Assembly (NCBI GenBank): GCA_964540905.1
Contig: CAZIOS010000003.1
Location: 62,001 to 126,000, forward strand
Source of the DNA: VAYN01 sp964540905
GTDB lineage: Bacteria; Actinomycetota; Thermoleophilia; Solirubrobacterales; 70-9
Length of the DNA: 64,000 nt
Reading direction: 5' to 3'
Shown here: piece after piece, positions 40,909 through 52,478 of the stretch
Layout of the letters: each line of letters opens with the position of its first letter
Numbering within the stretch: position 1 is the first letter of the stretch
The notes under the pieces: generated by a model
What the model was told of the DNA's origin: nothing
The model's database searches: none
The model's input: the letters and a program-made list of their open reading frames with translations, nothing else
Program-made: the position numbers and the translations under genes

Positions 40909-42108
40909 CTAGCCTTTGATTTCGGTCCAGGCTTTGACCCAGTCGTTGTAGTCCATGCAGTTGTCTTCGCCGTTGCCGCATTCGGCCAGCGGCGTCTCCC
41001 AGTAGTAGACCCGCTTCCAGAACGCCGGGTTGTCGGCGTGGTATTCGGTGCAGAAATTCTTGTTCTTGGTCTGGTCGCAGGCCAGGCTCTGCGCCGGCGC
41101 CTCGCCGAAGTATTCGGCGACCTCGGCGTTGGCCTTCGGCGAGATGATGTAGTTCATCCACATGTACATGCAGTTGGGATGTTTGGCCTTGGAGCTGATC
41201 ATCCAGGTGTCCGACCATCCCGTCGCGCCCTCCTTGGGCAGGAAGCCCTGGCTGGCCGGGCTCGCCGCCACCGGCACGCCTTCTTCCTTCAGCGCGAAGT
41301 ACTGGTACTGCCAGGTCGTGCCGAGTTCGTCGTCGCCGCTGCCGAACGCCTGGATCTGCTTCGCCGCTTCGGACCAGTATTCGCCGACGTTGGGCTGCTG
41401 TTCCTTGAGCAGGTTGACCGCCGCTTCGAACTGTTCTTCGTTCAGCTCGTAGGGGTTTTCGATTTCCAGCGCCGGTTCGTGGTACTTGAGGTAGACCGCC
41501 GCTTCGGCGATCGACATCGGGTCGTCGTACTGGCTGATCTTGCCCTTGTACTTGGCCGCCATCTTGGGGTCGAACATCACGTTCCAGGAGGTCGGGGCGG
41601 GCTTGACGCTGTTGGAGTTCCACATCAGCAGGTTGGCGCCGCGGCCGTGCGGGATCCCGTAGTGGACGCCTTCGAAGGTGTTGTAGGGCTGGTTTTTGAG
41701 GTCCGGGAAGACCGTCTTGTAGTTGGGGACGAGGCTGACGTTGACCGGGGCGACCTGGTGCGCGGCGACCAGACGCGCGGTGGCGTTGCCGGAGGCGGAG
41801 ACACCGTCGTACTGGCCGGTTTTCATCAGGTCGACCATTTCGTCGGAGGTGCCGGCGACCTTGTCGCTCACCTTGCAGCCGGTTTCCTGTTCGAACGGCT
41901 TCACCCATTCGGGTTCGACGTAGCCGGCCCAGGAGATCAGGTTCAGCTGACCCTCGCCCTTGCCCAGCTTCTGCAGTTCTTCGCCACCGCCACCGCTGCC
42001 GCCACCGCTGCTGGAGCTTCCGCAACCGGCAAGTACGAGCATGAAGGCGACGAGCCCCGCGACTACCAGCCAGGCGTTGCGAGCCGCATGATCGTCCTCT
42101 CTCCTCAT
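40909..42108 (-). CDS. potD: ABC extracellular solute-binding lipoprotein, PotD-like
   Basis: 399 aa from ATG 42108, preceded by GGAGGAGGT. Lipoprotein signal with LAGC at about residue 28, then a Ser/Gly linker. The mature part has the PotD/PotF fold (LNLISWAGYVEPEWVKPFEQETGCKV; VSASGNATARLVAAHQVAPVN; GYxYWETPL at the end). Its ATG overlaps the ATPase stop (ATGA). It captures the solute outside the membrane. Spermidine/putrescine is the default guess; 2-aminoethylphosphonate or other cations remain possible. Confidence 0.9.
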   Translation of the reverse strand: MRREDDHAARNAWLVVAGLVAFMLVLAGCGSSSSGGGSGGGGEELQKLGKGEGQLNLISWAGYVEPEWVKPFEQETGCKVSDKVAGTSDEMVDLMKTGQYDGVSASGNATARLVAAHQVAPVNVSLVPNYKTVFPDLKNQPYNTFEGVHYGIPHGRGANLLMWNSNSVKPAPTSWNVMFDPKMAAKYKGKISQYDDPMSIAEAAVYLKYHEPALEIENPYELNEEQFEAAVNLLKEQQPNVGEYWSEAAKQIQAFGSGDDELGTTWQYQYFALKEEGVPVAASPASQGFLPKEGATGWSDTWMISSKAKHPNCMYMWMNYIISPKANAEVAEYFGEAPAQSLACDQTKNKNFCTEYHADNPAFWKRVYYWETPLAECGNGEDNCMDYNDWVKAWTEIKG

Positions 42109-43109
42109 GGTGCTACCTCCTCCATCGTCGATTTGCCCTGGACGGCGGCCGCGTGCTCCGGGCGCCATCCCACCAGGACCTCTTTGCCTTGCTCGGGCGC
42201 GCCCGACGACGCGCCCTCCACGTTCTGCCTCACAAGCTGAAGGGTGCCACCGGCGTCGAGCGCGACCGTGAAGCGGGTGACCATCCCCGCGTAGGCGGTC
42301 TCGGTGACCCTGCCGCGCTCGCTGTGCAGGCCGTCGCCGGCGCCGCCGTCATCGAGCAGGAAGATCTTCTCCGGCCGGATCGTGATCCGTTCGCCGCCGC
42401 GCTCGATCACGTTGGAGACGCCGACGAAGCCGGCGACGAACTCGTTGACCGGGCGCTCGTAGAGCTCGCGCGGCGAGCTCACCTGCTCGATCCGGCCCTG
42501 GTTGAAGACGGCGATGCGGTCGCTCATCGTCAGCGCCTCGTCCTGGTCGTGGGTGACGTAGACGAAGGTGATCTCGACCTCGCTCTGGATCGCCTTCAGC
42601 TCGACCTGCATCTGCTCGCGCAGCTTCAGGTCGAGCGCCCCCAGCGGCTCGTCGAGCAGCAGCACCTTGGGCCGGTTGACGATCGCCCGCGCCAGCGCCA
42701 CCCGCTGGCGCTGGCCGCCGGAGAGCTCGCTCGGCCGGCGCTCGGCGTGGTCGGGGAGGCGGACCATCTCCAGCGCCTCGTCGCGGCGCCTCGCCCGCTC
42801 GACCTTGTTGACGCCGGCGACCCTCATCCCGTAGGCGACGTTCTCGCCGACGGTCATGTGCGGGAACAGGGCGTAGTCCTGGAAGACGGTGTTGACGGCG
42901 CGGTCGAAGGGCGGCACGCCGCCGACCTCCTCGCCGGCGAGTTCGATCGAGCCGCCGCTGGGATCCTCGAAGCCGGCGATCATCCGCAGCGTCGTCGTCT
43001 TGCCGGAGCCCGACGGACCGAGCAGGGTGAAGAACTCGCCGCGCCCGATCTCGAGGTCGATGCCCGCGACGGCGACCACCTCGCCGTAGTGCTTGCTGAG
43101 GCTCGTCAA
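42105..43109 (-). CDS. potA: ABC transporter ATPase, PotA-like
   Basis: 334 aa as drawn, from TTG 43109; no better start or SD is visible, and the true N-terminus may be slightly longer. Walker A GPSGSGKTT, Q-loop FQDYALFPHM, signature LSGGQRQRVA, Walker B VLLLDEPLGALD, H-loop VTHDQDEAL. The C-terminal TOBE-like domain (FVGVSNVIE, IRPEKI, VGWRPEHA) is typical of PotA. First gene of the operon, coupled to potD by an ATGA overlap. Confidence 0.93.
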   Translation of the reverse strand: MTSLSKHYGEVVAVAGIDLEIGRGEFFTLLGPSGSGKTTTLRMIAGFEDPSGGSIELAGEEVGGVPPFDRAVNTVFQDYALFPHMTVGENVAYGMRVAGVNKVERARRRDEALEMVRLPDHAERRPSELSGGQRQRVALARAIVNRPKVLLLDEPLGALDLKLREQMQVELKAIQSEVEITFVYVTHDQDEALTMSDRIAVFNQGRIEQVSSPRELYERPVNEFVAGFVGVSNVIERGGERITIRPEKIFLLDDGGAGDGLHSERGRVTETAYAGMVTRFTVALDAGGTLQLVRQNVEGASSGAPEQGKEVLVGWRPEHAAAVQGKSTMEEVAP

Positions 43110-43434
43110 TCTGATGTCGGGGGGTAGGGCCGCTACAGGCTTGACGTTATCCGAGCTGTTCAGGAAAGCAAGGACAATTAGGACGTGGCGGTTTAGACGG
43201 GGTGGAGTACGGGGGCGTAAGCGAGGTGGGAGCTGGGCGCCCCTTTCGCTTGCTGGGATTTTCGCCGCTAACGGCGCATCTCTCGCCGACGGGCACTGCG
43301 AAAATCAGGACGCCGCGCGCTTCAGGGGCACCCAGCTCCCGTCCCCGCAAGCCTCGGCCTCATCGCCCGCCACCCGGCGGGCTTGGCCACGGTTCCGCTG
43401 GGAGGGGGTACAGACCCCTCCTCACTACCGCCGT
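43110..43434. other. Intergenic region upstream of potA
   Basis: About 325 bp between the NlpC/P60 stop and the potA start, both on the minus strand. Element copy C (43228-43340) occupies the middle. The part next to potA (43110-43200) is less GC-rich and should hold the operon promoter, but I could not fix a convincing -35/-10 pair. Confidence 0.6.
43228..43340 (+). repeat. Palindromic element, copy C
   Basis: Arms 43228-43244 and 43324-43340 match over 17 bp with one mismatch and differ in sequence from the arms of copies A and B. The interior again starts TTCGCTTGCTGGGATTTTCG, has the inner GATTTTCGC/GCGAAAATC stem, and ends GGACGCCGCGCGCT. It lies between an NlpC/P60 gene and the start of the ABC operon, both minus strand, so relative to those genes it is reversed compared with copies A and B. 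Confidence 0.92.
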
Positions 43435-43992
43435 CTAGTAGCCCGCCGGGTGGCGGGCGATGAAGCCTTCGTTGCTCAGCAGTTCTTCGTGCCAGCGCGG
43501 GCCCGTGCCGCTGGCGTCGCCGGCGGTGTCCCAGCGGAAGCCGGCGATCACGGCGTAGGCGTGGCCGGCGTTGGCGTAGACCGTGATCCAACGACCTTCG
43601 CCGGGGAGACCCCACTTCTCGAGCGGGCCGGAGGGCTCGGGGCTTTCGAGGAATTCGCCGCCGTGGAGCGCGAAGCTGACGGAGCCGGAGCAGTCGTAGC
43701 CCTTGTCCCACCAGCGGGTGTGGCCGCCACCCCAGATGTAGGGTTTGGTGCGGATCTTGTTGGCGGCTTCGATCACCCCGACGACGCGGGGCGGAGCGCT
43801 CTTGGGGGGGATCAGTTCGCCGGTCGACAGCAGCTTCGCTTTCGCCGTCGGGGTGCAGATGTCGACTTCGGCCGGGGCGAGGCCACCGGTGGTGCAGCGG
43901 GCGGAGGCGCTGCCGGGGGCGAGGACGCCGATCACGACCAGCGCGGCGGTTAGAGCTAACCCCGCTTTGAGCCTGAAATTGTTGAACAACAA
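43435..43992 (-). CDS. Secreted NlpC/P60 peptidoglycan hydrolase
   Basis: 185 aa from TTG 43992, with AAAGGAG at 43999-44005. Signal peptide to ~31 (SASA). NlpC/P60 catalytic Cys101 in YDCSGSVSFAL and His144 in NAGHAYAVI. It cleaves peptide bonds in cell-wall stems outside the membrane. Its leader is a c-di-AMP riboswitch, and cell-wall hydrolases are known targets of that class, which supports the assignment. No SH3 or repeat domain is attached. Confidence 0.9.
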   Translation of the reverse strand: MLFNNFRLKAGLALTAALVVIGVLAPGSASARCTTGGLAPAEVDICTPTAKAKLLSTGELIPPKSAPPRVVGVIEAANKIRTKPYIWGGGHTRWWDKGYDCSGSVSFALHGGEFLESPEPSGPLEKWGLPGEGRWITVYANAGHAYAVIAGFRWDTAGDASGTGPRWHEELLSNEGFIARHPAGY

Positions 43993-44004
43993 ACCGATCT
44001 CCTT

Positions 44005-44155
44005 TGTCGGCCTACGGGGTTAGCTGTCGGGCTGGCGCGGAAGGAGCCTGCGCCCCCGCCTGAACTAGGCGAGTTAGCCCCGAAAACGTGGTTCCCCCGT
44101 TCCCGCTGTGCGTGTTGGCACCCGGGACTCGGCGTTTCGGTTCTACGGACCGGCG
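44005..44155 (-). ncRNA. c-di-AMP (ydaO/yuaA) riboswitch
   Basis: Read on the minus strand, this leader carries the conserved blocks of the ydaO class in order: CCGAAACGCCGAG, GGGTGCCAAC, GCACAGCGGG, GGGGGAACCA, GGGGCTAAC and CCGACAGCTAACCCCGTAGG, ending just before the RBS of the NlpC/P60 gene. It should bind cyclic di-AMP and shut off expression of the hydrolase. Boundaries are by eye. Confidence 0.88.
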
Positions 44156-44252
44156 GCAGTGTAGACGATCCTCCGGCCGCTTGCTCATAAAACCCAAACA
44201 TTTAGTTGCCGTTCGCACTTGCATCCCGGATTCCTGTCGGCAGCACTGCTGC

Positions 44253-44268
44253 TAGCTTGCGTTTTGGG
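44253..44268 (+). promoter_or_regulatory. -10 box for SDR gene
   Basis: TAGCTT (44253-44258), 10 nt before ATG 44269; no SD. Confidence 0.4.
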
Positions 44269-45072
44269 ATGGAACTTGCCGGCCGCAAAGCACTTCTGAC
44301 CGGGGCCACCGGTGGCCTCGGCCGGGCGATCGCCGGGGCTCTGGCCGGCCAGGGGGCGAGCGTGGCGCTGAGCGCCCGCAAGCCGGAGGCGCTTGAGGCC
44401 CTGGCCACCGAGCTGCCCGGCGACGGCCACCGCGTCCTGCCCGCCGACCTGGCCGAGCCCGGCGCCGCCGAGCGGCTCGCCGCCGCGGCCGGCGCCGTCG
44501 ACGTCCTCGTCGCCAACGCCGGCCTGCCCGGCGCCGGCTGGCTGCTCGACTTCACGCCCGAGCAGGTGACGCGGGCGCTGCGGGTCAACCTCGAGGCGCC
44601 GATGCTGCTGGCCCAGGCGCTGGCGCCGGCGATGATCGAGCGCGGCAGCGGCCAGCTCGTCTTCGTCGCCTCGCTGGCGGGCAAGTCCGCCAGCCCCCTG
44701 ACCTCGATCTACAACGCGACCAAGTTCGGCCTGCGCGGCTTCGCCTTCGCTCTGCGCTCCGACCTGGCGCCGAAGGGAGTCGGCGTCTCGCTCGTCTCCC
44801 CCGGCTTCATCCGCGAGGCGGGGATGTTCGCCGACGCCGGCGCCAAGCCGCCCCCGGGCATGGGCACGAGCACGCCCGAGCAGGTCGCGGCGGCGGTGGT
44901 CAAGGCGGTCGTCCAGGACAAGGTCGAGCTGGCGGTGGCGCCGCGGCGCCAGCGGGCGCTGGCCCACATCGGCCTGGCCAGCCCCAGCATCGCGATCCGG
45001 GCGCAGAGCGGCGCCGCCGGCCAGAAGGCGGCCAGCGCGATCGCCGACGGGCACTCGAAGGACAAGAGGTAG
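44269..45072 (+). CDS. Short-chain dehydrogenase/reductase
   Basis: 267 aa from ATG 44269 (MELAGRKALLTGATGGLG). Classical SDR: TGATGGLG cofactor motif, NAGLPGAG, catalytic Ser in VASLAGKSAS and YNATK Tyr/Lys. Substrate unassigned; similar actinobacterial SDRs act in lipid metabolism. A longer in-frame start at 44206 lies upstream of the -10 box and is rejected. Aconitase follows after 23 bp. Confidence 0.85.
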   Translation: MELAGRKALLTGATGGLGRAIAGALAGQGASVALSARKPEALEALATELPGDGHRVLPADLAEPGAAERLAAAAGAVDVLVANAGLPGAGWLLDFTPEQVTRALRVNLEAPMLLAQALAPAMIERGSGQLVFVASLAGKSASPLTSIYNATKFGLRGFAFALRSDLAPKGVGVSLVSPGFIREAGMFADAGAKPPPGMGTSTPEQVAAAVVKAVVQDKVELAVAPRRQRALAHIGLASPSIAIRAQSGAAGQKAASAIADGHSKDKR

Positions 45073-45095
45073 ACGACGACTTTGGGAGGCAACCG

Positions 45096-47903
<2,808 letters not shown>

Positions 47904-48104
47904 CTCCCCGCACGCAGGGGTACAGGAGGGCCGCGGGAGGCAGGGGGGTCCGCGCGACCCTCACTGCACCTGTTGCGCGTCGGTAGCCAGGGAGGGATGC
48001 CGACGCGGCCGTTCCCCTGGACGGGACTGCCCAGAAGGAACAGTCACCGTCTAGCTATACCGCGCGGGCACCCTGCGGTCAAGCGCAATCGAGCGCTATG
48101 GACG
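47904..48104. other. Intergenic region between convergent genes
   Basis: About 200 bp, GC-rich. A hairpin CGCGTCGG (47976-47983) with CCGACGCG (48000-48007), 16-nt loop, may terminate acnA. The rest shows no gene, tRNA or RNA family I recognise. Confidence 0.5.
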
Positions 48105-48461
48105 TCAATCGGCCGCGCTTTGGGCCGGATCGGCGGCAATCGGCGCCTGGGCGATGCCCCAGCCCTTGCGCTCGATCAGCTCGATCCCGACCACGCTGCC
48201 GACCGGGCCGATCGGGGTCAGGGTCGCGGCGAGCAGGGTGTAGGGCGCCTCGCGCCTGACCGCGGCGACCCAGATCACGACGCAGAGGGCGACGAAGCCG
48301 ATCCCGTGGGCCCAGCCGAACACCATCGTCTCGGTTTCGAACCCCGGCAGCAGCCAGAAGACGATCAGGGCGGAGAAGATCGCCAGCTCGAACCAGGAGA
48401 AGCGCTTGACCCAGACGAACAGCTTCCCGGGAACGGGCTTGGCGAAGGGCGAGGACGGCAT
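48105..48461 (-). CDS. DUF3817 membrane protein
   Basis: 118 aa from ATG 48461, starting 5 bp after the kgd stop, so co-transcribed with it. Three membrane helices (~25-43, 50-67, 77-95) and the family-like segment KRFSWFELAIFSALIVFWLLPG with VFGWAHGIGFV. DUF3817 proteins are small integral membrane proteins of unknown function that are common in actinobacteria. Confidence 0.75.
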   Translation of the reverse strand: MPSSPFAKPVPGKLFVWVKRFSWFELAIFSALIVFWLLPGFETETMVFGWAHGIGFVALCVVIWVAAVRREAPYTLLAATLTPIGPVGSVVGIELIERKGWGIAQAPIAADPAQSAAD

Positions 48462-48466
48462 CGGGC

Positions 48467-51400
48467 TCAGACGCTGGGTGTGAGCGCGGTGAGGACGATC
48501 CGCTCCTGCTCGCGCGCGTGGGCGCCGGAGTAGCCCTCGCCGGGGCTGGCCCGGCCCTGGCGGCCGATGTAGGTGAAGTCGACCCCCTCCGGCAGCAGCT
48601 GGGGCATGCGGCGGGACATCACCTTCCAGGCGCCCATGTTGCGCGGCTCCTCCTGGACCCAGGCGATCTCCTTCAGGTTCGGGTAGCGGCCGATCAGCTC
48701 GGCGAGCTGCTCTTTGGCGAACGGGTAGAGCATCTCGACCCGGGCGATCGCGACGTTGTCGGCCGCCTCGCGGCGCTCGCTGGCGTCCATGTCGAAGTAG
48801 ACCTTGCCGGTGCAGAGGACCAGCCGCTCGACCTGCTCGCGCCGCTCGGTCGCGCGCGGGTCGTCGAGGATGAAGTGCAGCTCGCCCTCGGTCAGCTGCT
48901 CGAGGCTGGCCGTCGCCCGGTCGAGCCGCAGCAGCCCCTTCGGGGTGAAGACGATCAGCGGCCGCGGCTTGCGGATCAGTGCCTGGCGGCGCAGCAGGTG
49001 GAAGTACTGGGCGGCGGTGGTCGGGTAGGCGATGCGGATGTTGCCCTCGGCGCCGAGCGCGAGGAAGCGCTCGATGCGGGCGCTTGAGTGCTCCGGCCCC
49101 GAGCCCTCGTAGCCGTGCGGCAGCAGCATCGTCAGGCGGCTGGTCTGGCCCCACTTCGACTCGCCGGAGACGATGAAGCTGTCGATGATCACCTGGGCGG
49201 CGTTGGCGAAGTCGCCGAACTGGGCCTCCCAGAGGACCAGCGCGCTCGGGGTCGCCGCCGAGTAGCCGTACTCGAAGCCGAGGCAGGCGATCTCCGAGAG
49301 CGGGCTGTTGTAGAGCTCGAACGGCGCCGCCGCGTCCTCGAGGTTCTGCATCGGGCAGTACTTGAGGCCGGTGTTCTCGTCGTGGAGGACGAGGTGGCGG
49401 TGGGAGAAGGTGCCGCGCTCGGTGTCCTGGCCGGTGAGGCGGATGTGGATGCCCTCGGTCAGCAGCGAGCTGAAGGCCAGCGCCTCGGCGTGGCCGAAGT
49501 CGATGCCGCCCTGGTCGATCGCCTCGATCCGTTTCGAGAGCGGCCGCCGCAGCTTGCGGTGGACGTTGAATCCCTCCGGCGTCCTCAGCAGTTCCTGGTT
49601 CAGCGCGTGCAGCTTCTCGACGCTGACCGCGGTGTCGACCGGCGGGCTGGCGGTGCGGTCGAGCAGTTCGCCGGTGCTGCTGGTGGTGGTCACGGTCGGG
49701 TCCTCGTACTCGCCCGCCTCCATCTTCTCCCGCAGCCCTTTCAGCGCCGCCGTCATCTCCTCGTGGCGGCGCTCGGAGGCGTTGCCGACGTCCTCGGCCG
49801 AGACCGTTCCCTCGCCGATCAGCTTCTCGGCGTAGATCTCGGAGACCGGCGGGTGCGACTTGATCTTCGCCGCCATCGTCGGCTGCGTGTAGGCGGGCTC
49901 GTCGGTCTCGTTGTGGCCGAAGCGGCGGTAGCCGATCACGTCGATGACGACGTCGCGGCCCCAGCGCTCGCGGTAGGCCATCGCCAGCCGCACCGCCGCC
50001 GCGCAGGCCTCGACGTCGTCGGCGTTGACGTGGACGATCGGCACGTTGAAGCCCTTCGCCATGTCGGCGGCGTAGGGGGTCGAGCGCGCCTCGGAGGGGT
50101 CGGTGGTGAAGCCGACCTGGTTGTTCTGGATCACGTGGATCGTGCCGCCGGTGGTGTAGCCCGGCAGCGCCTGCAGGTTGAGCGTCTCGGCGACCACGCC
50201 CTGGGCCGGGAAGGCGGCGTCGCCGTGCAGCAGCACCGGCACCGCCCGCTTCGGGTCGTGGTGCAGCTCGGCGCCGTCGAAGTCGGACTGCAGGAAGCGG
50301 GCGCCGCCGGTGACGACCGGGTCGACGAACTCGAGGTGGCTCGGGTTCGGGTAGAGGCGGACCGAGATCTTCTCGCCGTCGGATGTCTCGTGGACGCCGC
50401 GGTGGCCGTAGTGGTACTTGACGTCGCCGGTGCCGCCGTGCGGGATCGCCGCCACCGCCTTCACCGCGTCGATCCGCTTCGAGCCCTCGAACTCGGCCAG
50501 GATCGACTCGACCGGGCGGCCGAGGTTGTGGGCGAGGACGCTGAGGCGGCCGCGGTGGGCCATCCCGAAGACGACCTCCTCGGCGCCGGCGCGGTGCGAG
50601 ATCGTGACCAGCTCGTCGAGCATCGGCACGACCACGTCGAGCCCCTCGATCGAGAACATCTTCTGGCCCAAATACGCTTTCTCGAGGAAGCGCTCGAACT
50701 GGAAGACGTCGATCAGGCGGTCCAGCAGGCGCCGTTTCTCCTCGTCGGCGAGCGGCTGGCGGTGGGCGCCGGTCTCGATCATCTCCCGCAGCCAGATCCG
50801 CTGCTGGTGCGAGGAGAGGTGCTCGACCTGGTAGGCGATCGTGCCGCAGTAGGTCTCGCGCATCCGCGGCAGCGCCTCCAGCAGGGTTTCGCCGGGGACG
50901 CCGATGCGCAGGATCGAGGCCGGGATCCGGGCCATCAGCTCCGGCGTCAGGTTGACGTTCTCCGGCTGCAGCGCCGGGTCGCCCTTGGGCTCGGAGCCGA
51001 GCGGGTCGAGGTCGGCGGCGAGGTGGCCGTGGGTGCGGTAGGCCTTCAGCAGCGAGGTCGCCGCCTGCACCGCCTGCAGCAGCTCCTCGTCGACCTCGCC
51101 GGGGGCGGTGCTGGGTTCGGCGCTGGGGGCGCCGGCGCCGAGCGGCGGCGCCGAGGCCGAGGCCGGGTGGGCGGCGCTGACGGCGCCGGCGTCGATCCCG
51201 AGATCGCTGGCGAGCGCCTCGTAGAACCCGTCCTCGCCCTGCAGCAGCTGCTCGACCCGGCGCAGGAAGGCGCCCGACTCGGCTCCCTGGATCACCCGGT
51301 GGTCGTAGGTCGAGGTCAGCGTCATCACCTTCGAGACGCCGAGCTGCTTCAGCCGTTCGGGCGAGGCGTGCAGCCACTCCGGCGGGTAGGCGATCGAGCC

Positions 51401-52417
51401 GGTGGCGATGATCGCGCTCTGGCCGGCGAGCAGGCGCGGGACCGAGGCCATGGTGCCGATCCCGCCCGGGTTGGTGAGCGAGATGTTGGTGCCCTGGAAG
51501 TCGTCGGCGCTGAGCTTGCTCTCGCGCGTCTTCGCGATCAGGTCTTCGTAATAGGAGTGGAAGGAGGCGAAGTCGAGCCCGTCCGAGCCCTTGATCGCGG
51601 GCACCATCAGGGTGTGGCTGCCGTCCTTCTTCTCGACGTCGACGGCGATGCCGAGGTTGACCGGCGGGTTCTCGATCGCGAACGGCTTGCCTTCGCGCTC
51701 GGCGAAGGTCCGCACCATCACCGGCTGCTCGACCGTCGCCTGCACGATCGCCCAGGCGACGAGGTGGGTGAAGGAGGTCTTCAGGCCGCGCTCTTTCAGC
51801 AGCGAGTTGATCGCTTTGCGCTTGGCGTCGAGCGTGTCGACGGCGATCGTCCGGAACGAGGTCGCCGTCGGCACCGCCCGGCTCTCGTCCATCGCCTTCG
51901 CCAGCATCGCCGCCGGCCCCCGCAGCTGCTTCTCCTCGCCAACCGCCGCCGCGGTCGGAGCACCATTGCCGACGGCCAGCACATCGTCCTTGGTCACCTT
52001 CGCCCCGGGCCCACTCGGGCTGACCGAAGCAAGATCGACCCCGGTCGCCTCGGCAACCCTTCGCGCCACCGGCGTCGCGCGCACATCGGCGTTGCCGTTA
52101 CTCGGTACCGCGGCTGGCACCGCCTGTGCCGCCGGCTCCTCCTTCGCCGCGGGCGGGGTGGAGCCCTCGCCCGGCTCCATCTCAGCCAACGGAGCCCCCA
52201 CCGGCACTTCGTCGTCGACGGCCGCCACCAGTTTCGTGATCACCCCGCTGATCGGCGCCGGCACCTCGGCGTCGACCTTGTCGGTGGAGACCTCGACGAC
52301 CGTGTCGCCCTCGTTGACGAAGTCACCCGCCGCCACGTGCCACTCGAGGACGATTCCCTCGGTCACCGACTCGCCCATCTCGGGCATCGCAATTTGCACG
52401 GTGGCCGTCTCTGCCAT
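48467..52417 (-). CDS. kgd: Fused E2-E1 2-oxoglutarate dehydrogenase (Kgd/OdhA type)
   Basis: 1316 aa. Order: lipoyl domain (1-80, lipoylatable K47 in STDKVDAEV), Ala/Pro/Glu linker, peripheral-subunit-binding domain (~113-148), E2 acyltransferase (~165-400, with TSTYDHRVIQGAESG), then a full ThDP E1 (~440-1316, with GMAHRGRLSVLAHN). Mycobacterial and corynebacterial Kgd/OdhA lack the lipoyl domain, so this chain is more complete. It decarboxylates 2-oxoglutarate to succinyl-CoA in the TCA cycle. TAGACT lies about 11 nt upstream of the ATG, next to an AGAGGAAG. Confidence 0.93.
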   Translation of the reverse strand: MAETATVQIAMPEMGESVTEGIVLEWHVAAGDFVNEGDTVVEVSTDKVDAEVPAPISGVITKLVAAVDDEVPVGAPLAEMEPGEGSTPPAAKEEPAAQAVPAAVPSNGNADVRATPVARRVAEATGVDLASVSPSGPGAKVTKDDVLAVGNGAPTAAAVGEEKQLRGPAAMLAKAMDESRAVPTATSFRTIAVDTLDAKRKAINSLLKERGLKTSFTHLVAWAIVQATVEQPVMVRTFAEREGKPFAIENPPVNLGIAVDVEKKDGSHTLMVPAIKGSDGLDFASFHSYYEDLIAKTRESKLSADDFQGTNISLTNPGGIGTMASVPRLLAGQSAIIATGSIAYPPEWLHASPERLKQLGVSKVMTLTSTYDHRVIQGAESGAFLRRVEQLLQGEDGFYEALASDLGIDAGAVSAAHPASASAPPLGAGAPSAEPSTAPGEVDEELLQAVQAATSLLKAYRTHGHLAADLDPLGSEPKGDPALQPENVNLTPELMARIPASILRIGVPGETLLEALPRMRETYCGTIAYQVEHLSSHQQRIWLREMIETGAHRQPLADEEKRRLLDRLIDVFQFERFLEKAYLGQKMFSIEGLDVVVPMLDELVTISHRAGAEEVVFGMAHRGRLSVLAHNLGRPVESILAEFEGSKRIDAVKAVAAIPHGGTGDVKYHYGHRGVHETSDGEKISVRLYPNPSHLEFVDPVVTGGARFLQSDFDGAELHHDPKRAVPVLLHGDAAFPAQGVVAETLNLQALPGYTTGGTIHVIQNNQVGFTTDPSEARSTPYAADMAKGFNVPIVHVNADDVEACAAAVRLAMAYRERWGRDVVIDVIGYRRFGHNETDEPAYTQPTMAAKIKSHPPVSEIYAEKLIGEGTVSAEDVGNASERRHEEMTAALKGLREKMEAGEYEDPTVTTTSSTGELLDRTASPPVDTAVSVEKLHALNQELLRTPEGFNVHRKLRRPLSKRIEAIDQGGIDFGHAEALAFSSLLTEGIHIRLTGQDTERGTFSHRHLVLHDENTGLKYCPMQNLEDAAAPFELYNSPLSEIACLGFEYGYSAATPSALVLWEAQFGDFANAAQVIIDSFIVSGESKWGQTSRLTMLLPHGYEGSGPEHSSARIERFLALGAEGNIRIAYPTTAAQYFHLLRRQALIRKPRPLIVFTPKGLLRLDRATASLEQLTEGELHFILDDPRATERREQVERLVLCTGKVYFDMDASERREAADNVAIARVEMLYPFAKEQLAELIGRYPNLKEIAWVQEEPRNMGAWKVMSRRMPQLLPEGVDFTYIGRQGRASPGEGYSGAHAREQERIVLTALTPSV

Positions 52418-52466
52418 TTCTTCCTCTCAGTCTATGAAACCGGGCGAACGACCTTCCCCTCCGAGG

Positions 52467-52478
52467 TAGGCTGGGGCG
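52467..52478 (+). promoter_or_regulatory. -10 box for leaderless acyl-reductase gene
   Basis: TAGGCT (52467-52472), 6 nt before ATG 52479. Confidence 0.45.

Noticed and set aside
47904..48104. Possible structured RNA (SRP, 6S or riboswitch) between acnA and the DUF3817 gene
   Set aside because: Hairpins are present, but no conserved core of any RNA family could be matched, and no plus-strand gene follows.
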